Positions 20,141 through 29,493 are shown, counted from the stretch's first letter. The stretch: 55,453 nucleotides of DNA from Deinococcus sp. Arct2-2 (GCF_004801315.1 NZ_SSNW01000027.1:1-55453); one strand, 5' to 3'. A program made the numbers and translations. Notes: generated by a model from the sequence alone, not told the origin.

Positions 20141-20200
20141 GCAGTTGTCCTCCCCTCTAAGGGGGGGCGTTGCGTCAGCAACGGGGGGTTCACCTTCCAA
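20141..20200 (+). repeat. Family A repeat, left-truncated
   Basis: The copy starts at GCAGTTGTCCTCCCCTCTAA three bases after the acylase stop codon and runs to TTCACCTTCCAA. The end of the acylase gene itself reads TTGGAAG-CGGGG, like the element's left terminus. So the left part may have been lost or merged with the gene end. Confidence 0.85.
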
Positions 20201-20209
20201 CTCCAGCCA

Positions 20210-20250
20210 AAAAGCGCGGCCCCGTCACCTCCGACAAGGGCCGCGCTTTT
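20210..20250. terminator. Bidirectional terminator
   Basis: AAAAGCGCGGCCC (20210-20222) and GGGCCGCGCTTTT (20238-20250) are perfect complements, with A- and T-runs on the two sides. It serves the rightward acylase gene and possibly the leftward gene at 20336. Confidence 0.85.
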
Positions 20251-20335
20251 ATTGTTAATGTTCTTTGCCTGTAGCCTCACCCGGCGCACCTCGTCACCGA
20301 ATGGGGGGCTGCCTCACCCGCCTAGTGTCAACACT

Positions 20336-20752
20336 TCAGCGCCTGAACACTTCCCGGTTGGCGTAGTTCTGGCGGCCGCTCTTGTCTACAAACTGCGTCA
20401 TGCTCTGCACGCTCATAGTTTTGTTTGGGAACAGGTTCATGACCAACATGGTGTTGGAAAAACCTTTGTTGTACACGGCGCTGCCCAGCCAGTGGTTGCT
20501 GTCCGACACGCTCGTGCCGTAGGTCAGCACGCCCGCCTTGCCCCAGTCGCAGTCGGTGGGGCTGCACTTGCCAAACACCTGCACATTCAGCGTGCCGTCG
20601 CCGTTGGGGGTAAAGATCAGGCGCGTAATCCCGCGTGTGGCGGCGTTTGTGTTCGTCCACGTGCCTACAAAGTCGGAGGTGGCAGCGTGGGCGGAAGAAG
20701 CGAGGGTCAGGGCGGCGAGGGCGGTCAGGGCGATGCGGGGCAAGTTGGTCAT
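20336..20752 (-). CDS. Small secreted beta-rich protein, function unknown
   Basis: A 138-residue protein with a clear signal peptide (MTNLPRIALTALAALTLASSAHA). The mature part starts FVGTWTNTNAATRGITRLIFTPNGDGTL and contains GKCSPTDCDWG, a pattern I know from scattered uncharacterised bacterial secreted proteins. The GTW start suggests a small beta-barrel, lipocalin- or avidin-like. The two Cys of CSPTDC may form a disulfide. No function is established. A good Shine-Dalgarno AAAGGAG precedes the ATG. It stands alone between the terminator at 20210 and the divergent amylosucrase gene. Confidence 0.75.
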   Translation of the reverse strand: MTNLPRIALTALAALTLASSAHAATSDFVGTWTNTNAATRGITRLIFTPNGDGTLNVQVFGKCSPTDCDWGKAGVLTYGTSVSDSNHWLGSAVYNKGFSNTMLVMNLFPNKTMSVQSMTQFVDKSGRQNYANREVFRR

Positions 20753-20972
20753 GATGGAACTCCTTTGGCCTCGTGGGGCCGGGTGGGGATAGAGGGTAGG
20801 TTTTGGCCGTCCCAGCGGGCGCTTATGCGTTGCTCCTTCTGGTAAATCAAGCGTACTCAGGCCCCCGTGAACGTCCCATGATCGGCAACGGGCGCAGCGT
20901 GATCAGGGAGAGCGCTGGCGTCATACAGGCGTCAGAGAAGCCAACTGGAACCGTTCCCACCCGGCGCGTCGT

Positions 20973-22913
20973 ATGCTAGGAGGCGTGCTAAAGACGGACT
21001 TGGCGGCGCGGCTGAGGCCCGCTTTTGATGATGACCGCGATGCGGAAACCTTTCTGCTGCGGCTGGAACGCTACGGCGCTGACCTGGAGGGCAGTTTGCG
21101 GGCGGTGTACGGCGACGCCACCGACACGCTGATGGCGGAACTCTTAGAAGTGCTGATTCACGCGCACCACACCCGCGCCCCCGATCTGAAGCGGCTGGAC
21201 GAGGCCCGCCTGCTGCGCCCCGACTGGCTGCAAGTGCCCGAAATGATCGGCTACGTGGCCTACACAGACCGCTTTGCCGGAACCCTGCGCGGCGTACAGG
21301 AGCGGCTGGATTACCTAGAAGGATTGGGCGTCAAATACCTGCACCTGATGCCGCTGCTGAAGCCCCGTGAGGGCGAAAACGACGGCGGCTACGCGGTGCA
21401 GGACTACCGCGCCGTGCGGCCCGACCTCGGCGACATGGACGATCTTTCGGCGCTAGCCTTCAAACTGCGCGGGCGCGGCATCAGCCTCGTGCTGGATCTG
21501 GTGCTAAACCATGTGGCCCGCGAACACGAATGGGCCGAGAAAGCACGGGCGGGCGACCCCGTCTACCGCGACTACTTCCATATCTATCCTGACCGCACCC
21601 AACCCGACGCCTATGAGCGCACCTTGCCCGAAGTCTTCCCCGACTTTGCCCCCGGCAACTTTACGTGGGATACGGAAACAAGTGGCTGGGTCTGGACGAC
21701 TTTCAATTCCTACCAGTGGGATCTCAACTGGGGCAATCCGGCGGTGTTCCGCGAGTTCACCGACCTGATTCTGCACCTTGCCAACCGGGGTGTAGAGGTG
21801 TTCCGGCTGGACGCCATCGCCTTTATGTGGAAGCGACTTGGCACCGCCAGCCAGAACCAGCCCGAAGTCCATCACCTGACGCGGGCGCTGCGGGCGGCCA
21901 TTCGCATCGTGGCCCCAGCGGTAGCGTTCAAGGCCGAAGCCATCGTGGCCCCCGCCGACCTAATTCATTACCTCGGCACGCGGGATCATCACGGCAAGGT
22001 CAGCGACATGGCCTACCAAAACAGCCTGATGGTGCAGATTTGGAGCAGCCTCGCCAGCCGCGATACCCGCCTGTTCGAAACGGCGCTGTTGGCCTTTCCG
22101 CCCAAGCCCACCAACACCACTTGGGGCATGTATGTGCGCTGCCACGACGATATCGGGTGGGCCATCAGCGATGAGGATGCGGGGCGCGTGAGCCTCAGCG
22201 GCCCCGGCCACCGCCACTTTCTCAGCGACTTTTACAGCGGCGAACACCCCGGCAGCTTTGCGCGGGGGCTGGTGTTTCAGCACAACCCCGCCACCGGAGA
22301 CCGGCGAATCAGCGGCAGCGCGGCCAGTTTGGCGGGCTTGGAAGCCGCGCTGGACGCAGGCCACGCCGAATGGACAGACCACGCGGTGCGGCGCTTGCTG
22401 CTGGCCCACGCCGTCACCCTCGGCTTCGGCGGCGTGCCTCTGCTGTACATGGGCGACGAACTCGCGCTCCTCAACGACTACACCTTTGCCCAAGATCCTG
22501 CCCACGCGCCCGACAACCGCTGGGTTCACCGCCCCAAAATGGATTGGGCTTTGGCCGAAGCCGTGCAGGACAACCCGGCCACGCCAGCAGCACGAGTCAA
22601 CACCGGAATTCGCGCCCTGATTGCCGCCCGCCAACGCACGCCGCACCTGCACGCCAGCATCGAATCCCGCGCCGTACCTAGCCCCGATTCCCGCGTGCTG
22701 CTGCTGCGCCGCGATCATCCGCTCGGCGTCATGCTGTGCGTCTACAACTTCAGCGAACACGAGGTGGCCTTTCCCACCTACCTGCTGCGCGACCAGTTGG
22801 GCGAACACGCCATAGACGCCGTTGCAGGCACGCATTTCACCTTGCAGCGGGCTACCACGCGCCTTGCTCCCTTCCGCGCCCTGTGGCTCCTTCAGGCCGA
22901 GGTCTTGCCATGA
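20973..22913 (+). CDS. Amylosucrase (GH13)
   Basis: A 646-residue enzyme that makes an alpha-1,4-glucan from sucrose, releasing fructose (EC 2.4.1.4). The N-terminal helical domain [22 protein letters not shown] is particular to amylosucrases. The barrel has [33 protein letters not shown] (nucleophile Asp280), FKAEAIV (acid Glu322) and RCHDDIGW (Asp392), positions near those of the Neisseria enzyme. Deinococcus amylosucrases are known. No signal peptide is visible, so it is probably cytosolic. A GTG at 20985, twelve bases in, is an alternative start preceded by AGGAGG and a TATGCT box. It overlaps the next gene by four bases. Confidence 0.92.
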   Translation: MLGGVLKTDLAARLRPAFDDDRDAETFLLRLERYGADLEGSLRAVYGDATDTLMAELLEVLIHAHHTRAPDLKRLDEARLLRPDWLQVPEMIGYVAYTDRFAGTLRGVQERLDYLEGLGVKYLHLMPLLKPREGENDGGYAVQDYRAVRPDLGDMDDLSALAFKLRGRGISLVLDLVLNHVAREHEWAEKARAGDPVYRDYFHIYPDRTQPDAYERTLPEVFPDFAPGNFTWDTETSGWVWTTFNSYQWDLNWGNPAVFREFTDLILHLANRGVEVFRLDAIAFMWKRLGTASQNQPEVHHLTRALRAAIRIVAPAVAFKAEAIVAPADLIHYLGTRDHHGKVSDMAYQNSLMVQIWSSLASRDTRLFETALLAFPPKPTNTTWGMYVRCHDDIGWAISDEDAGRVSLSGPGHRHFLSDFYSGEHPGSFARGLVFQHNPATGDRRISGSAASLAGLEAALDAGHAEWTDHAVRRLLLAHAVTLGFGGVPLLYMGDELALLNDYTFAQDPAHAPDNRWVHRPKMDWALAEAVQDNPATPAARVNTGIRALIAARQRTPHLHASIESRAVPSPDSRVLLLRRDHPLGVMLCVYNFSEHEVAFPTYLLRDQLGEHAIDAVAGTHFTLQRATTRLAPFRALWLLQAEVLP

Positions 22914-23134
22914 CCCGCCCATCTTCCGGCCCACCCCCACCGGGCAAGGCCCGAATAAAAATCCCCACCGAAGCCCTGCTGAACGCCGCTCGCAGCGCCG
23001 CCCAAAAACTGGCTGACCTGAGCCGTGACCCACAGGTGCGCGAAGAAGCGACCAATGTGGCCCGCGCCATTGCCAAACTGCTTCAGGCCGTCAAAAACGC
23101 GCCCCACAACAGGGGAGAGCAGAAGAAAGGCTAG
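22910..23134 (+). CDS. Small helical protein coupled to amylosucrase
   Basis: A 74-residue basic protein of unknown function. A Pro-rich start ([19 protein letters not shown]) is followed by one long amphipathic helix ([43 protein letters not shown]) and a polar tail. Its ATG overlaps the amylosucrase stop (ATGA), so it is made from the same transcript. It might bind the enzyme, glucan or nucleic acid; nothing in the sequence decides this. Confidence 0.65.
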   Translation: MTRPSSGPPPPGKARIKIPTEALLNAARSAAQKLADLSRDPQVREEATNVARAIAKLLQAVKNAPHNRGEQKKG

Positions 23135-23185
23135 GGCCAAACTGAGCGGTTGCGGGGCGAGCGTCTAGAGTTGATGAGTGTGGGC

Positions 23186-23296
23186 GAACCCCCTAGTCTG
23201 CTTTGCAGCCAGCCCCCCTTAAAGGGGAGCGCAAAAGCTGTTGTCCTCCCCTCTAAGGGGGGCGTTGCGTCAGCAACGGGGGGGTTCACCTTCCAA
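23186..23296 (+). repeat. Family A repeat, complete copy
   Basis: It runs from GAACCCCCTAGTCTGCTTTG to GGGGTTCACCTTCCAA, with both hairpin pairs. It lies between the amylosucrase operon and the convergent end of the DUF11 gene. Confidence 0.9.
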
Positions 23297-23388
23297 CGTG
23301 ATGCCCCAACATGTCGCCAAACAGATGGACAGACCAATGTTGCGTCTATCCATCTGTGCGGTGTCTTCCCGTTTTCTGGGCTGCCCAG

Positions 23389-26300
23389 CTACTTCACCTT
23401 GACCCGGAAACAGGCGGTTCCCGTTTCGCTGGGTGCGGCGGTGCCTACCTTAAAGCTGAGCGCCGTATCCAGCGTGCCGTCGTCGGTGTCTGCCGCGTTG
23501 CTGGGATTGAGGGTATCGGGCGTGGGCGTCCGTGCGGGCGTCCGAGTGAATTTGATGTTGCTGCCCGGAGTGTAAGCGGCGCTGGGCAAGATCTCGGTGT
23601 TGGGGGGCAGCGGATCGCTGAGAGTCAGATTGGGCAGGGGCGCACTGCCGATATTGGTGTAGATGACGCAGTATTCCAGCGTTTCGCCGGGTTTGCCCGA
23701 ACTGGTGGTACTGACGCTCCCGCCCGCCGAAATGTTCTGCACGGTTTTGCTGAGGGTCAGGTTCACGGTGTCGGTGGTGGCAACGGCGGTGTTGGTCAGA
23801 TTCACGAGGGTAGGATCGGTGCGTGTGCTGGGGGCCTTCGCGGTGGCCGTATTCACGATCTGACCGCCGTTGGCCGCCGTGCCACTCAGCGTTATGATCA
23901 GTTTGCCCAGCGCCGGAAACACCGGAATGGTGGTGCCCGCCTGCAAGGTGCCCATGCTGAGGCTTACCGGACAAGTGGCGTTGCCGCTGGCCGTACAAGC
24001 GATGGCAGTAGCGGTAAATCCGGGAATGGCCGGGTCTTTGAGGGCCGCGCCGTTGGCATCGGCTGGGCCAGCATTGGTCACGGTGATGGTGTAGCTCAGG
24101 GCCGTGCCGCCGCGCACCATAGGGGGCGCAGTTTTGGTGATCTGCACGTCGGCAATCACGTTGATGGTGGTCATCACCTGCGATTCGGGATTGGTGCCGT
24201 TGTTGTTGCTGAGGTCGGGATCGGAGACTGGGCTGCTGGCGCTGGAGCCGTTGACTACGGTGCCAGACGTATTGGGCGCACCCAGCACCACTGTGTAAGT
24301 CTGGGTGGCTCCGCTAGCCAACAAGGGCAACGTCCACACGATGGTATTGCCCGTTTGTGTGCCGCCGCCCGTGTTCTGCACGGTGATTCCGCTGGGCAAC
24401 AGGTCAGTCACGGTCACAGCAGTGGCAGGACTTGGCCCCGCGTTCAGCACGCTGATGGTGTAGGTGATATCGCCGTTCGGCAGCACTGTTGCAGGCCCAG
24501 TTTTGCTGACCTGCACATCGGCCACAGGAACGATGGTGGTGGCCGCTGTGCTGGTGTTGTTGCCGGGGGTGGGGTCGTTGCCTATGCTGCTCACGCTGGC
24601 GGTGTTGCTCAGGGTTCCCGTCGCGGGCGTCAACACGGTCACGGTGTAGGTCAGGTTGCTGTTTGGCCCGGTCACATCTAGGGCCGCCGCCGTCCAAGTT
24701 ATGGTGCGAGTAGCTGCGTCGTACACGTCGCCCCCGGTGTTGCTCACGTAGGTTGCGCCTAAGGGCAAAGGGTCGGTGACGGTCAGGTTTTCGGCGCGGC
24801 TGGGGCCAAAGTTAGCCACCCGCAGCGTATAGGTCAGGTTGGCAAGCGGGCCGTAATTGGCCACGCCTTCCTTACGAATTTCTAGGTTGGCTACCGGAGT
24901 CACAGTGAGGGTAGAAGTCGCGCTATTGTTGCCCGTTTTGGTTTCAGGCGTGCTGGTGGTTACGCTGGCCGTGTTCACGACGCTGCCGTTAAGTGGTGGA
25001 GTAACGGTGACGGTGCGGCTGACAGGCGTTCCCACATTCACTGCTCCTACAGTCCAAGTCACGGTGCGGGCGGCTGCGTCGTACACGCCGCTGTTGCTGG
25101 AACTGACGTAGCTCACGTTGCTGGGCAGCGGATCGGAGATGGTCACTCCGGCGGCGTTGCTGGGGCCGAGATTGGACGCTGTGAGGGTATAGACGATGTT
25201 GGTGCCTGCGAGGGTGGCCGTGCCCGTCGGCGTTTTGGTCAGTTGGATGTCGGTCAGGCTACTCACGGGAAACGTGACGGTGTTGCCTCTGTTGTTGGCG
25301 GTCACAGTCTCACCACCGCTGCCGTCCTTCACACTGGCGGTGTTGTCGATAGAATTTTGGGCATTCAGAGGGGTGAAGACCGTAATGGTCAGAGGTAAGC
25401 CGTCGGTGCGGGCCGGAATGCTGAAGCCGCTGGTGCTGACACAGGTCACGGTCGATCCTGCCGCGCTGCATGTCCAATTCGCATCTCCACCGCTGACAAA
25501 CATCAGGCCGTTTTGCAGTGGGTCTGTCAGGGTAATGACGCCGCTGGTGGGCGCTAAGCCAATGTTGCGGGGGATGAGAGTAAACGTACTGTTTTGACCC
25601 CGAACGAGGGCTGTACCCGTTTTTTGCACCACCATATCTGCGCCGCTGGCAGGGCGCACATTCGTCGTTACGGCGCTGTTGTTGTTCGTGGCTACCAAAT
25701 CGGCCTTATTGCTCGTAAACGAAGCTGTATTGAGCGAATTGGAACTTGTGGCTGGATTGGGCATCTTCAGTACCACCGTTCGGGTCACGCTTTGCCCGTT
25801 GGTGAGGGTCACGGTGGGCCAAGTCACGACGCCGCCTGCAGCCGTGCCGCTGTCGCTGGCACTGACAAACGTAGAGTTGCTGAAGGTGTCTTTGGGCGTA
25901 ATGGTGGCGCTGGCTGGGCCGTTGTTGGTAAACACCAGCGTATAGGTCACGTCCGATAAGGGTGCGGCAGCCGTAAAGCCTGTTTTGACCACGCCCACAT
26001 CGGCCACGTCTATTGGGGCAAGGTCGGTGGCGGTGTTGTTGCTGAGGGTGGGGTCGGTGGTGTCGTTGCCGCGTGTGGCGTTGGCCGTGTTGCTGAGGGT
26101 ACTGCTGGCATAGGTGCTGTCGAGCGTCCCCGAAACCGTATAGGTGGCGCTGGTGCTGCGCGGCAAATTTACAACGGCATTGATGGTGTTGCCGCTGCCA
26201 CTCGCTGGAGCGCAGATGGCCGCGCCTGTACCCACACACGTCCATGTTACGCCTGTTACGGCGGCAGGCACGGTGTCGGTCACTTTCACGCCGTTGGCCC

Positions 26301-27894
26301 GCGCTAGGGTGGAGGTGTTGGTGACCGTAATGGTGTAGGTCACGGGTTGCCCCGGCACCAATACGGCAGGACTGTGGGTTTTGGTCACAGAGACATCCAC
26401 GATGCCGGGGGTCGCCAAATCTTGAAACAGAGGCCGCCCGGAGGGGTACAGCGCCCATGTATCGATGACCCGGTTGTCGCCGTAACCAGAGGGATAACGG
26501 TGTGCGCCGCCCACGCTGCTCGTGCCTTGTGTGCCCAGTCTTGGAAAAGTCGTCGCCACGCTGGAATCAAGCGACGTATCGTCCCAGTACACGGTGTATT
26601 TGTTGGCATCCGGAAAGGTCAGGCGTTCGATGATCAATCCCGGCGTATTGGTTTCCGCGTCCATATACGGAAAATGCACGTCGCCCGCCGCGAGTTCGGC
26701 CCGCACCCGGATGGTGGCGGTGGAGGCTGCGGCAACGCCCTGTGCATCTTTGCCGTCCCAAATCAGGGTATTCGCGCCGAGTTCTGCGGTTCCGAACAGC
26801 ACCCGGTCATTGGCGTTGCCGTAAATGCCGTCGTTGTTCAGGTCAAGCGCAAACTGCACCGTACCTGCGCCGAGGGCGTTGTAGGAAAACGTGCCGCCCA
26901 TACCGGGGGCAAACTGACCGGGTGTGCCGTCTACTCCGGTAAACGTCACGGTGTTGATGTCGCCGGGGAGGGCCGTTGGGGGATGCAGCCAAATGCTGCC
27001 GCCCGGAGCCGCCGCAGTGGTGGGCAAACTCGGATTGGGCGGGTTGAAGTAGATCTTGTGAAATGAATTCAGATCGAGAACATCTTCGTTGCCGATGGCG
27101 TACCCGGCGGGAATGCCCGCGCCGTTGCTGCCAGAGGGAAGCTGCAACGACTGAAAGGTGGGTTTGCCGTTCAGGGTAATTCCGGTGCGGTTGGCTACCA
27201 AAATAAAGCCGTAGGGGTCTACGCCGTTGAAATCTACCCGGTACTGGTAGCCGTCCCGCGTTTGTACGTACACGTTGCTGCTCAGCGACTGGCCGGTGTT
27301 GCCCATGTTGACGGACAAATAGGGAGTAAAGACCCGTCCGGTAAAGGCGACCGCACCGCTCCGAACCGTCACGTCCCACGCCGCGACGCTGGCCCCTTGG
27401 TTGGCCCCGGTGATCTCGGCGGTAGCCAGTTGGGGGCTAGGGTCACCTGTGCCGCCACTGTGGAACTCTATGGCGTACACACCCGTTTCGGTGGCCGTGA
27501 CGACGCACGGGGTATACCCCCCCGCGTTGGGGAGCGGCCCCGCCTTCTCTTTGGCTAGGGTATTGATCAGGCCGTAGCCCCCCGCCAGCACATCGCAAAT
27601 TCCAGCTTGCGCCCCCGATGGACTGCTGTACACGATGTCTTTGCTGTCGGTGCTGCTGCTGATGCTAGAGCCGAGATTGATGGTTTCGCCCACTTGGGCA
27701 TACACCAAAATCCGGGTGCGACGCGCCAGATTGCCCCCCAAAAAAGCACCCGGATTCCATTCCAGAAAGACGCGGTTGCCGCCGCCGCCGTTGAGTTCTT
27801 TGCTTCCCTCGGCGCAGGCAGCAGGAGAGGCGAGAATCAGACCGCAGAAGGCCAGAATACAGCAGAGCTGGCGCACCAAAGGGAAGAGGGTCAA
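23389..27894 (-). CDS. Giant secreted DUF11-repeat surface protein
   Basis: About 1,501 residues. After a signal peptide (LVRQLCCILAFCGLILASPAACA) comes a 450-residue beta-rich region with one calcium-loop-like DLNNDGIYGNANDR. Then eight DUF11 (conserved repeat domain) units of 120-135 residues follow, each opening with a VxKT-like strand: near 26390, 25980, 25625, 25240, 24875, 24510, 24140 and 23755. DUF11 proteins are long Ig-like stalks at the cell surface, thought to act in adhesion or envelope structure. No LPXTG or other sorting signal is present at the C-terminus (GTACFRVKVK). The start is TTG 27894, with TGGAGTG upstream, putting the signal peptide at the N-terminus; the frame stays open to an ATG at 28035. 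Confidence 0.85.
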   Translation of the reverse strand: MTLFPLVRQLCCILAFCGLILASPAACAEGSKELNGGGGNRVFLEWNPGAFLGGNLARRTRILVYAQVGETINLGSSISSSTDSKDIVYSSPSGAQAGICDVLAGGYGLINTLAKEKAGPLPNAGGYTPCVVTATETGVYAIEFHSGGTGDPSPQLATAEITGANQGASVAAWDVTVRSGAVAFTGRVFTPYLSVNMGNTGQSLSSNVYVQTRDGYQYRVDFNGVDPYGFILVANRTGITLNGKPTFQSLQLPSGSNGAGIPAGYAIGNEDVLDLNSFHKIYFNPPNPSLPTTAAAPGGSIWLHPPTALPGDINTVTFTGVDGTPGQFAPGMGGTFSYNALGAGTVQFALDLNNDGIYGNANDRVLFGTAELGANTLIWDGKDAQGVAAASTATIRVRAELAAGDVHFPYMDAETNTPGLIIERLTFPDANKYTVYWDDTSLDSSVATTFPRLGTQGTSSVGGAHRYPSGYGDNRVIDTWALYPSGRPLFQDLATPGIVDVSVTKTHSPAVLVPGQPVTYTITVTNTSTLARANGVKVTDTVPAAVTGVTWTCVGTGAAICAPASGSGNTINAVVNLPRSTSATYTVSGTLDSTYASSTLSNTANATRGNDTTDPTLSNNTATDLAPIDVADVGVVKTGFTAAAPLSDVTYTLVFTNNGPASATITPKDTFSNSTFVSASDSGTAAGGVVTWPTVTLTNGQSVTRTVVLKMPNPATSSNSLNTASFTSNKADLVATNNNSAVTTNVRPASGADMVVQKTGTALVRGQNSTFTLIPRNIGLAPTSGVITLTDPLQNGLMFVSGGDANWTCSAAGSTVTCVSTSGFSIPARTDGLPLTITVFTPLNAQNSIDNTASVKDGSGGETVTANNRGNTVTFPVSSLTDIQLTKTPTGTATLAGTNIVYTLTASNLGPSNAAGVTISDPLPSNVSYVSSSNSGVYDAAARTVTWTVGAVNVGTPVSRTVTVTPPLNGSVVNTASVTTSTPETKTGNNSATSTLTVTPVANLEIRKEGVANYGPLANLTYTLRVANFGPSRAENLTVTDPLPLGATYVSNTGGDVYDAATRTITWTAAALDVTGPNSNLTYTVTVLTPATGTLSNTASVSSIGNDPTPGNNTSTAATTIVPVADVQVSKTGPATVLPNGDITYTISVLNAGPSPATAVTVTDLLPSGITVQNTGGGTQTGNTIVWTLPLLASGATQTYTVVLGAPNTSGTVVNGSSASSPVSDPDLSNNNGTNPESQVMTTINVIADVQITKTAPPMVRGGTALSYTITVTNAGPADANGAALKDPAIPGFTATAIACTASGNATCPVSLSMGTLQAGTTIPVFPALGKLIITLSGTAANGGQIVNTATAKAPSTRTDPTLVNLTNTAVATTDTVNLTLSKTVQNISAGGSVSTTSSGKPGETLEYCVIYTNIGSAPLPNLTLSDPLPPNTEILPSAAYTPGSNIKFTRTPARTPTPDTLNPSNAADTDDGTLDTALSFKVGTAAPSETGTACFRVKVK

Positions 27895-28356
27895 CGTACA
27901 CTCCAGAAAGTCAGAACTGAGAAGATTGAGCTGGTGGCCGAGGAGCTGAATATCTCTAAATATCTTTTGATAGTGGGCAAAACAGCGAGTCCGATATGTA
28001 CGAAGTAATAAGGCGAAGTATATTTTGGTGCCCATACGGTCTTATGACGCTCATTTACGCGCCTGTCACGCTGTATAACACCCGATTGGGGGTGTAGACA
28101 CCGACCAGCGGGTCAGTCAAATGTTTACCTGCAACGCAGAAGGGCGGCAGTGCAGTCGGTGGGAAAACTGGACATCCACGCCTACTCACACGCTCAATTC
28201 TTGTGACTGACCGGTTCGTTATCTGTCCTAACAGTTGGGCTTTGCTCACCTATTGTCTGGTGCTCAATTCGGTCTGTCTGGTTTGTCGCAAAACTCTGAC
28301 AGATGTTGGTGCAAATGTCTTTCCAGTCAGCGTCTATCAGTGAAATGGGAGCAGCA
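27895..28356. other. AT-richer non-coding region upstream of the DUF11 gene
   Basis: About 460 bases without a convincing gene, of lower GC content than its flanks. It should hold the promoter of the DUF11 gene (minus strand). A hairpin ACACCC-N6-GGGTGT lies near 28078-28096. The minus strand around 28232-28288 has CAAACC and GAGCAAAGCC, which faintly recall the c-di-GMP-I riboswitch but lack its conserved 3' part. Confidence 0.4.
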
Positions 28357-28391
28357 GAAGGCCGCCGGGAGTCGCGCCCCCGGCGGCCTTC
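28357..28391 (-). terminator. Hairpin after the tail-anchored protein gene
   Basis: GAAGGCCGCCGGG (28357-28369) and CCCGGCGGCCTTC (28379-28391) form a 13-bp stem just downstream of the minus-strand gene ending at 28432. The T-run is poor, so termination efficiency is uncertain. Confidence 0.6.
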
Positions 28392-28431
28392 ACACCTCTA
28401 AGTTGAATGAGTCGGTTGAACCGAGAACGCT

Positions 28432-29169
28432 TTAGCGCTTGCGCCGCCCGAACATAAACCAGCCCGCAGCGGCGGCCAAGAATCCGACGAACACATAAGT
28501 CCAAATACTCGGCCCGGCAGGTTGCGTGATATTCACGGGCGTGTCGTAGGTCAGGCCGCTGAGTTCGCCGCCCGGTTGCACGTTGTTGACCACTACGTTT
28601 GTCGCGCCTGCATTGGTGAGGCTGCTGACTGCCGTATAAATCAGGGCGTATTTGAAGATGTCTGCGCCGATGCCCCGGCTGCGGTAATAGCTCTGGGGGT
28701 AGGGGTAGTAGCGCCCATTTTGCAATTGGTACTGATATTGGCTGTTTTTGGCCGTGCTGTACGTAATAGCCGTGCGGGGCACGCCTGCCGGAAGCTTGAC
28801 GCTCTTCCAACCGTTGAGCTGTGTGGCGCTGACGTTGGGCACGGCTGCGGTGTTGGGTGTGCGTGCGGGTGTGGCCGTAGTGCTGCGCTGGGTGGGGGCG
28901 GGCGTGCGCTGCGCGGGGGCTGGGGCGCGGTACTGGGGCGCGGTATTTTGCGGCGCACGGTACTGCGGGGTAGGTGCGCGGTATTGCGGGGTAGGCGCAC
29001 GGTACTGGGGTGTAGGGGCGCGGTAGGTGCTGCCACTGCTGCTTCTGCTGCCGCCAAAGCCGCCCCCAGAACGGCGGGCAGCGTCGGCCACGCCAGAACC
29101 GAGGGCCAGCGTGAGCAGGAGGCCGGAGCAGATCAAGCGGAAAGAGAGAGCTGAACGTGGAGACTTCAT
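28432..29169 (-). CDS. Secreted, C-terminally anchored protein with APTPQYR repeats
   Basis: A 245-residue protein of unknown function. A signal peptide (SFRLICSGLLLTLALGSGVADA) leads to a Gly/Ser-rich stretch (RRSGGGFGGSRSSSG). This is followed by perfect seven-residue repeats (APTPQYR, three copies) and related Pro/Gln/Arg units to about residue 100. A middle domain contains a Tyr-rich segment (NSQYQYQLQNGRYYPYPQSYY). One membrane helix near the end (IWTYVFVGFLAAAAGWFMFG) is followed by RRKR, so most of the protein faces outward. The start at 29169 was chosen because TACCCT lies six bases before it (leaderless type) and it places the signal peptide at the N-terminus. Confidence 0.7.
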   Translation of the reverse strand: MKSPRSALSFRLICSGLLLTLALGSGVADAARRSGGGFGGSRSSSGSTYRAPTPQYRAPTPQYRAPTPQYRAPQNTAPQYRAPAPAQRTPAPTQRSTTATPARTPNTAAVPNVSATQLNGWKSVKLPAGVPRTAITYSTAKNSQYQYQLQNGRYYPYPQSYYRSRGIGADIFKYALIYTAVSSLTNAGATNVVVNNVQPGGELSGLTYDTPVNITQPAGPSIWTYVFVGFLAAAAGWFMFGRRKR

Positions 29170-29326
29170 CAGCTTAGGGTACGGGGTGCGGGCTGTCTGC
29201 GTTCCCACATCAACGACAGTTGTCGCCTGTTTGGCCCGATCTATAGGCCAGATGAAGCCCCAGCCTGCGCCCGATCAGAACAGCGCACGACTAGACCACC
29301 CCGGCCCGCATGCACACGGCGCGGCG

Positions 29327-29338
29327 TACACTCCCGAC
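29327..29338 (+). promoter_or_regulatory. Leaderless-type -10 of the aro leader peptide
   Basis: TACACT (29327-29332) is followed by six bases and the ATG of the leader peptide, so transcription should begin at or near that ATG. No good -35 is visible. Confidence 0.55.
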
Positions 29339-29392
29339 ATGAAGTTTGACCTTGCAGCGTTTTTTTATTGGTTCGGGAGTCGCCGGGCCTAG
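29339..29392 (+). CDS. Aromatic leader peptide of an attenuator (FFYWF)
   Basis: A 17-codon open frame reading MKFDLAAFFYWFGSRRA. Codons 8-12 are Phe-Phe-Tyr-Trp-Phe, all three aromatic amino acids in a row, plus Phe at codon 3. This is the hallmark of ribosome-mediated attenuation: scarcity of charged tRNA for any of the three would stall the ribosome at 29360-29374. The frame ends in TAG at 29390-29392, inside the left arm of a potential antiterminator (29383-29392). A terminator (29416-29455) and the DAHP synthase gene follow. The peptide itself is expected to have no other function. Confidence 0.85.
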   Translation: MKFDLAAFFYWFGSRRA

Positions 29393-29455
29393 CGTTGCGT
29401 TGAGTGTTTCCCTAGACCGCCCGGTCAAGCCAAGAGCTTCCGGGCGGTTCTTTTT
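29383..29455 (+). terminator. Attenuator: terminator with competing antiterminator
   Basis: Terminator: ACCGCCCGG (29416-29424) pairs with CCGGGCGGT (29440-29448), with an inner AAGC/GCTT stem, followed by TCTTTTT. Antiterminator: CCGGGC-CTAG (29383-29392) can pair with CTAG-ACC-GCCCGG (29412-29424), using the same left arm of the terminator. A ribosome that reaches the leader stop codon covers 29383-29392 and lets the terminator form. One stalled at the aromatic codons leaves it free and permits read-through. This is the classical trp/phe logic, inferred from pairing alone. Confidence 0.82.
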
Positions 29456-29493
29456 ACCCCATCATTTCTGTCCCTCAATGTTTAGGAGAATCC

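Noticed and set aside
23311..24681. Open frame of 456 codons on the plus strand across the DUF11 gene
   Set aside because: It is the mirror of the repetitive DUF11 coding sequence; the translation is low in complexity and lacks any domain.
28232..28288. Minus-strand motifs CAAACC and GAGCAAAGCC resembling a c-di-GMP-I riboswitch upstream of the DUF11 gene
   Set aside because: The conserved 3' half (GGCC...GGTAG...GGGTTACC) is missing and the first stem does not form, so the resemblance is probably chance.
29026..29392. Larger plus-strand frame ending with the aro leader peptide
   Set aside because: The upstream part is antisense to the APTPQYR protein gene; only the last 17 codons, after the TACACT box, make sense as a leader.
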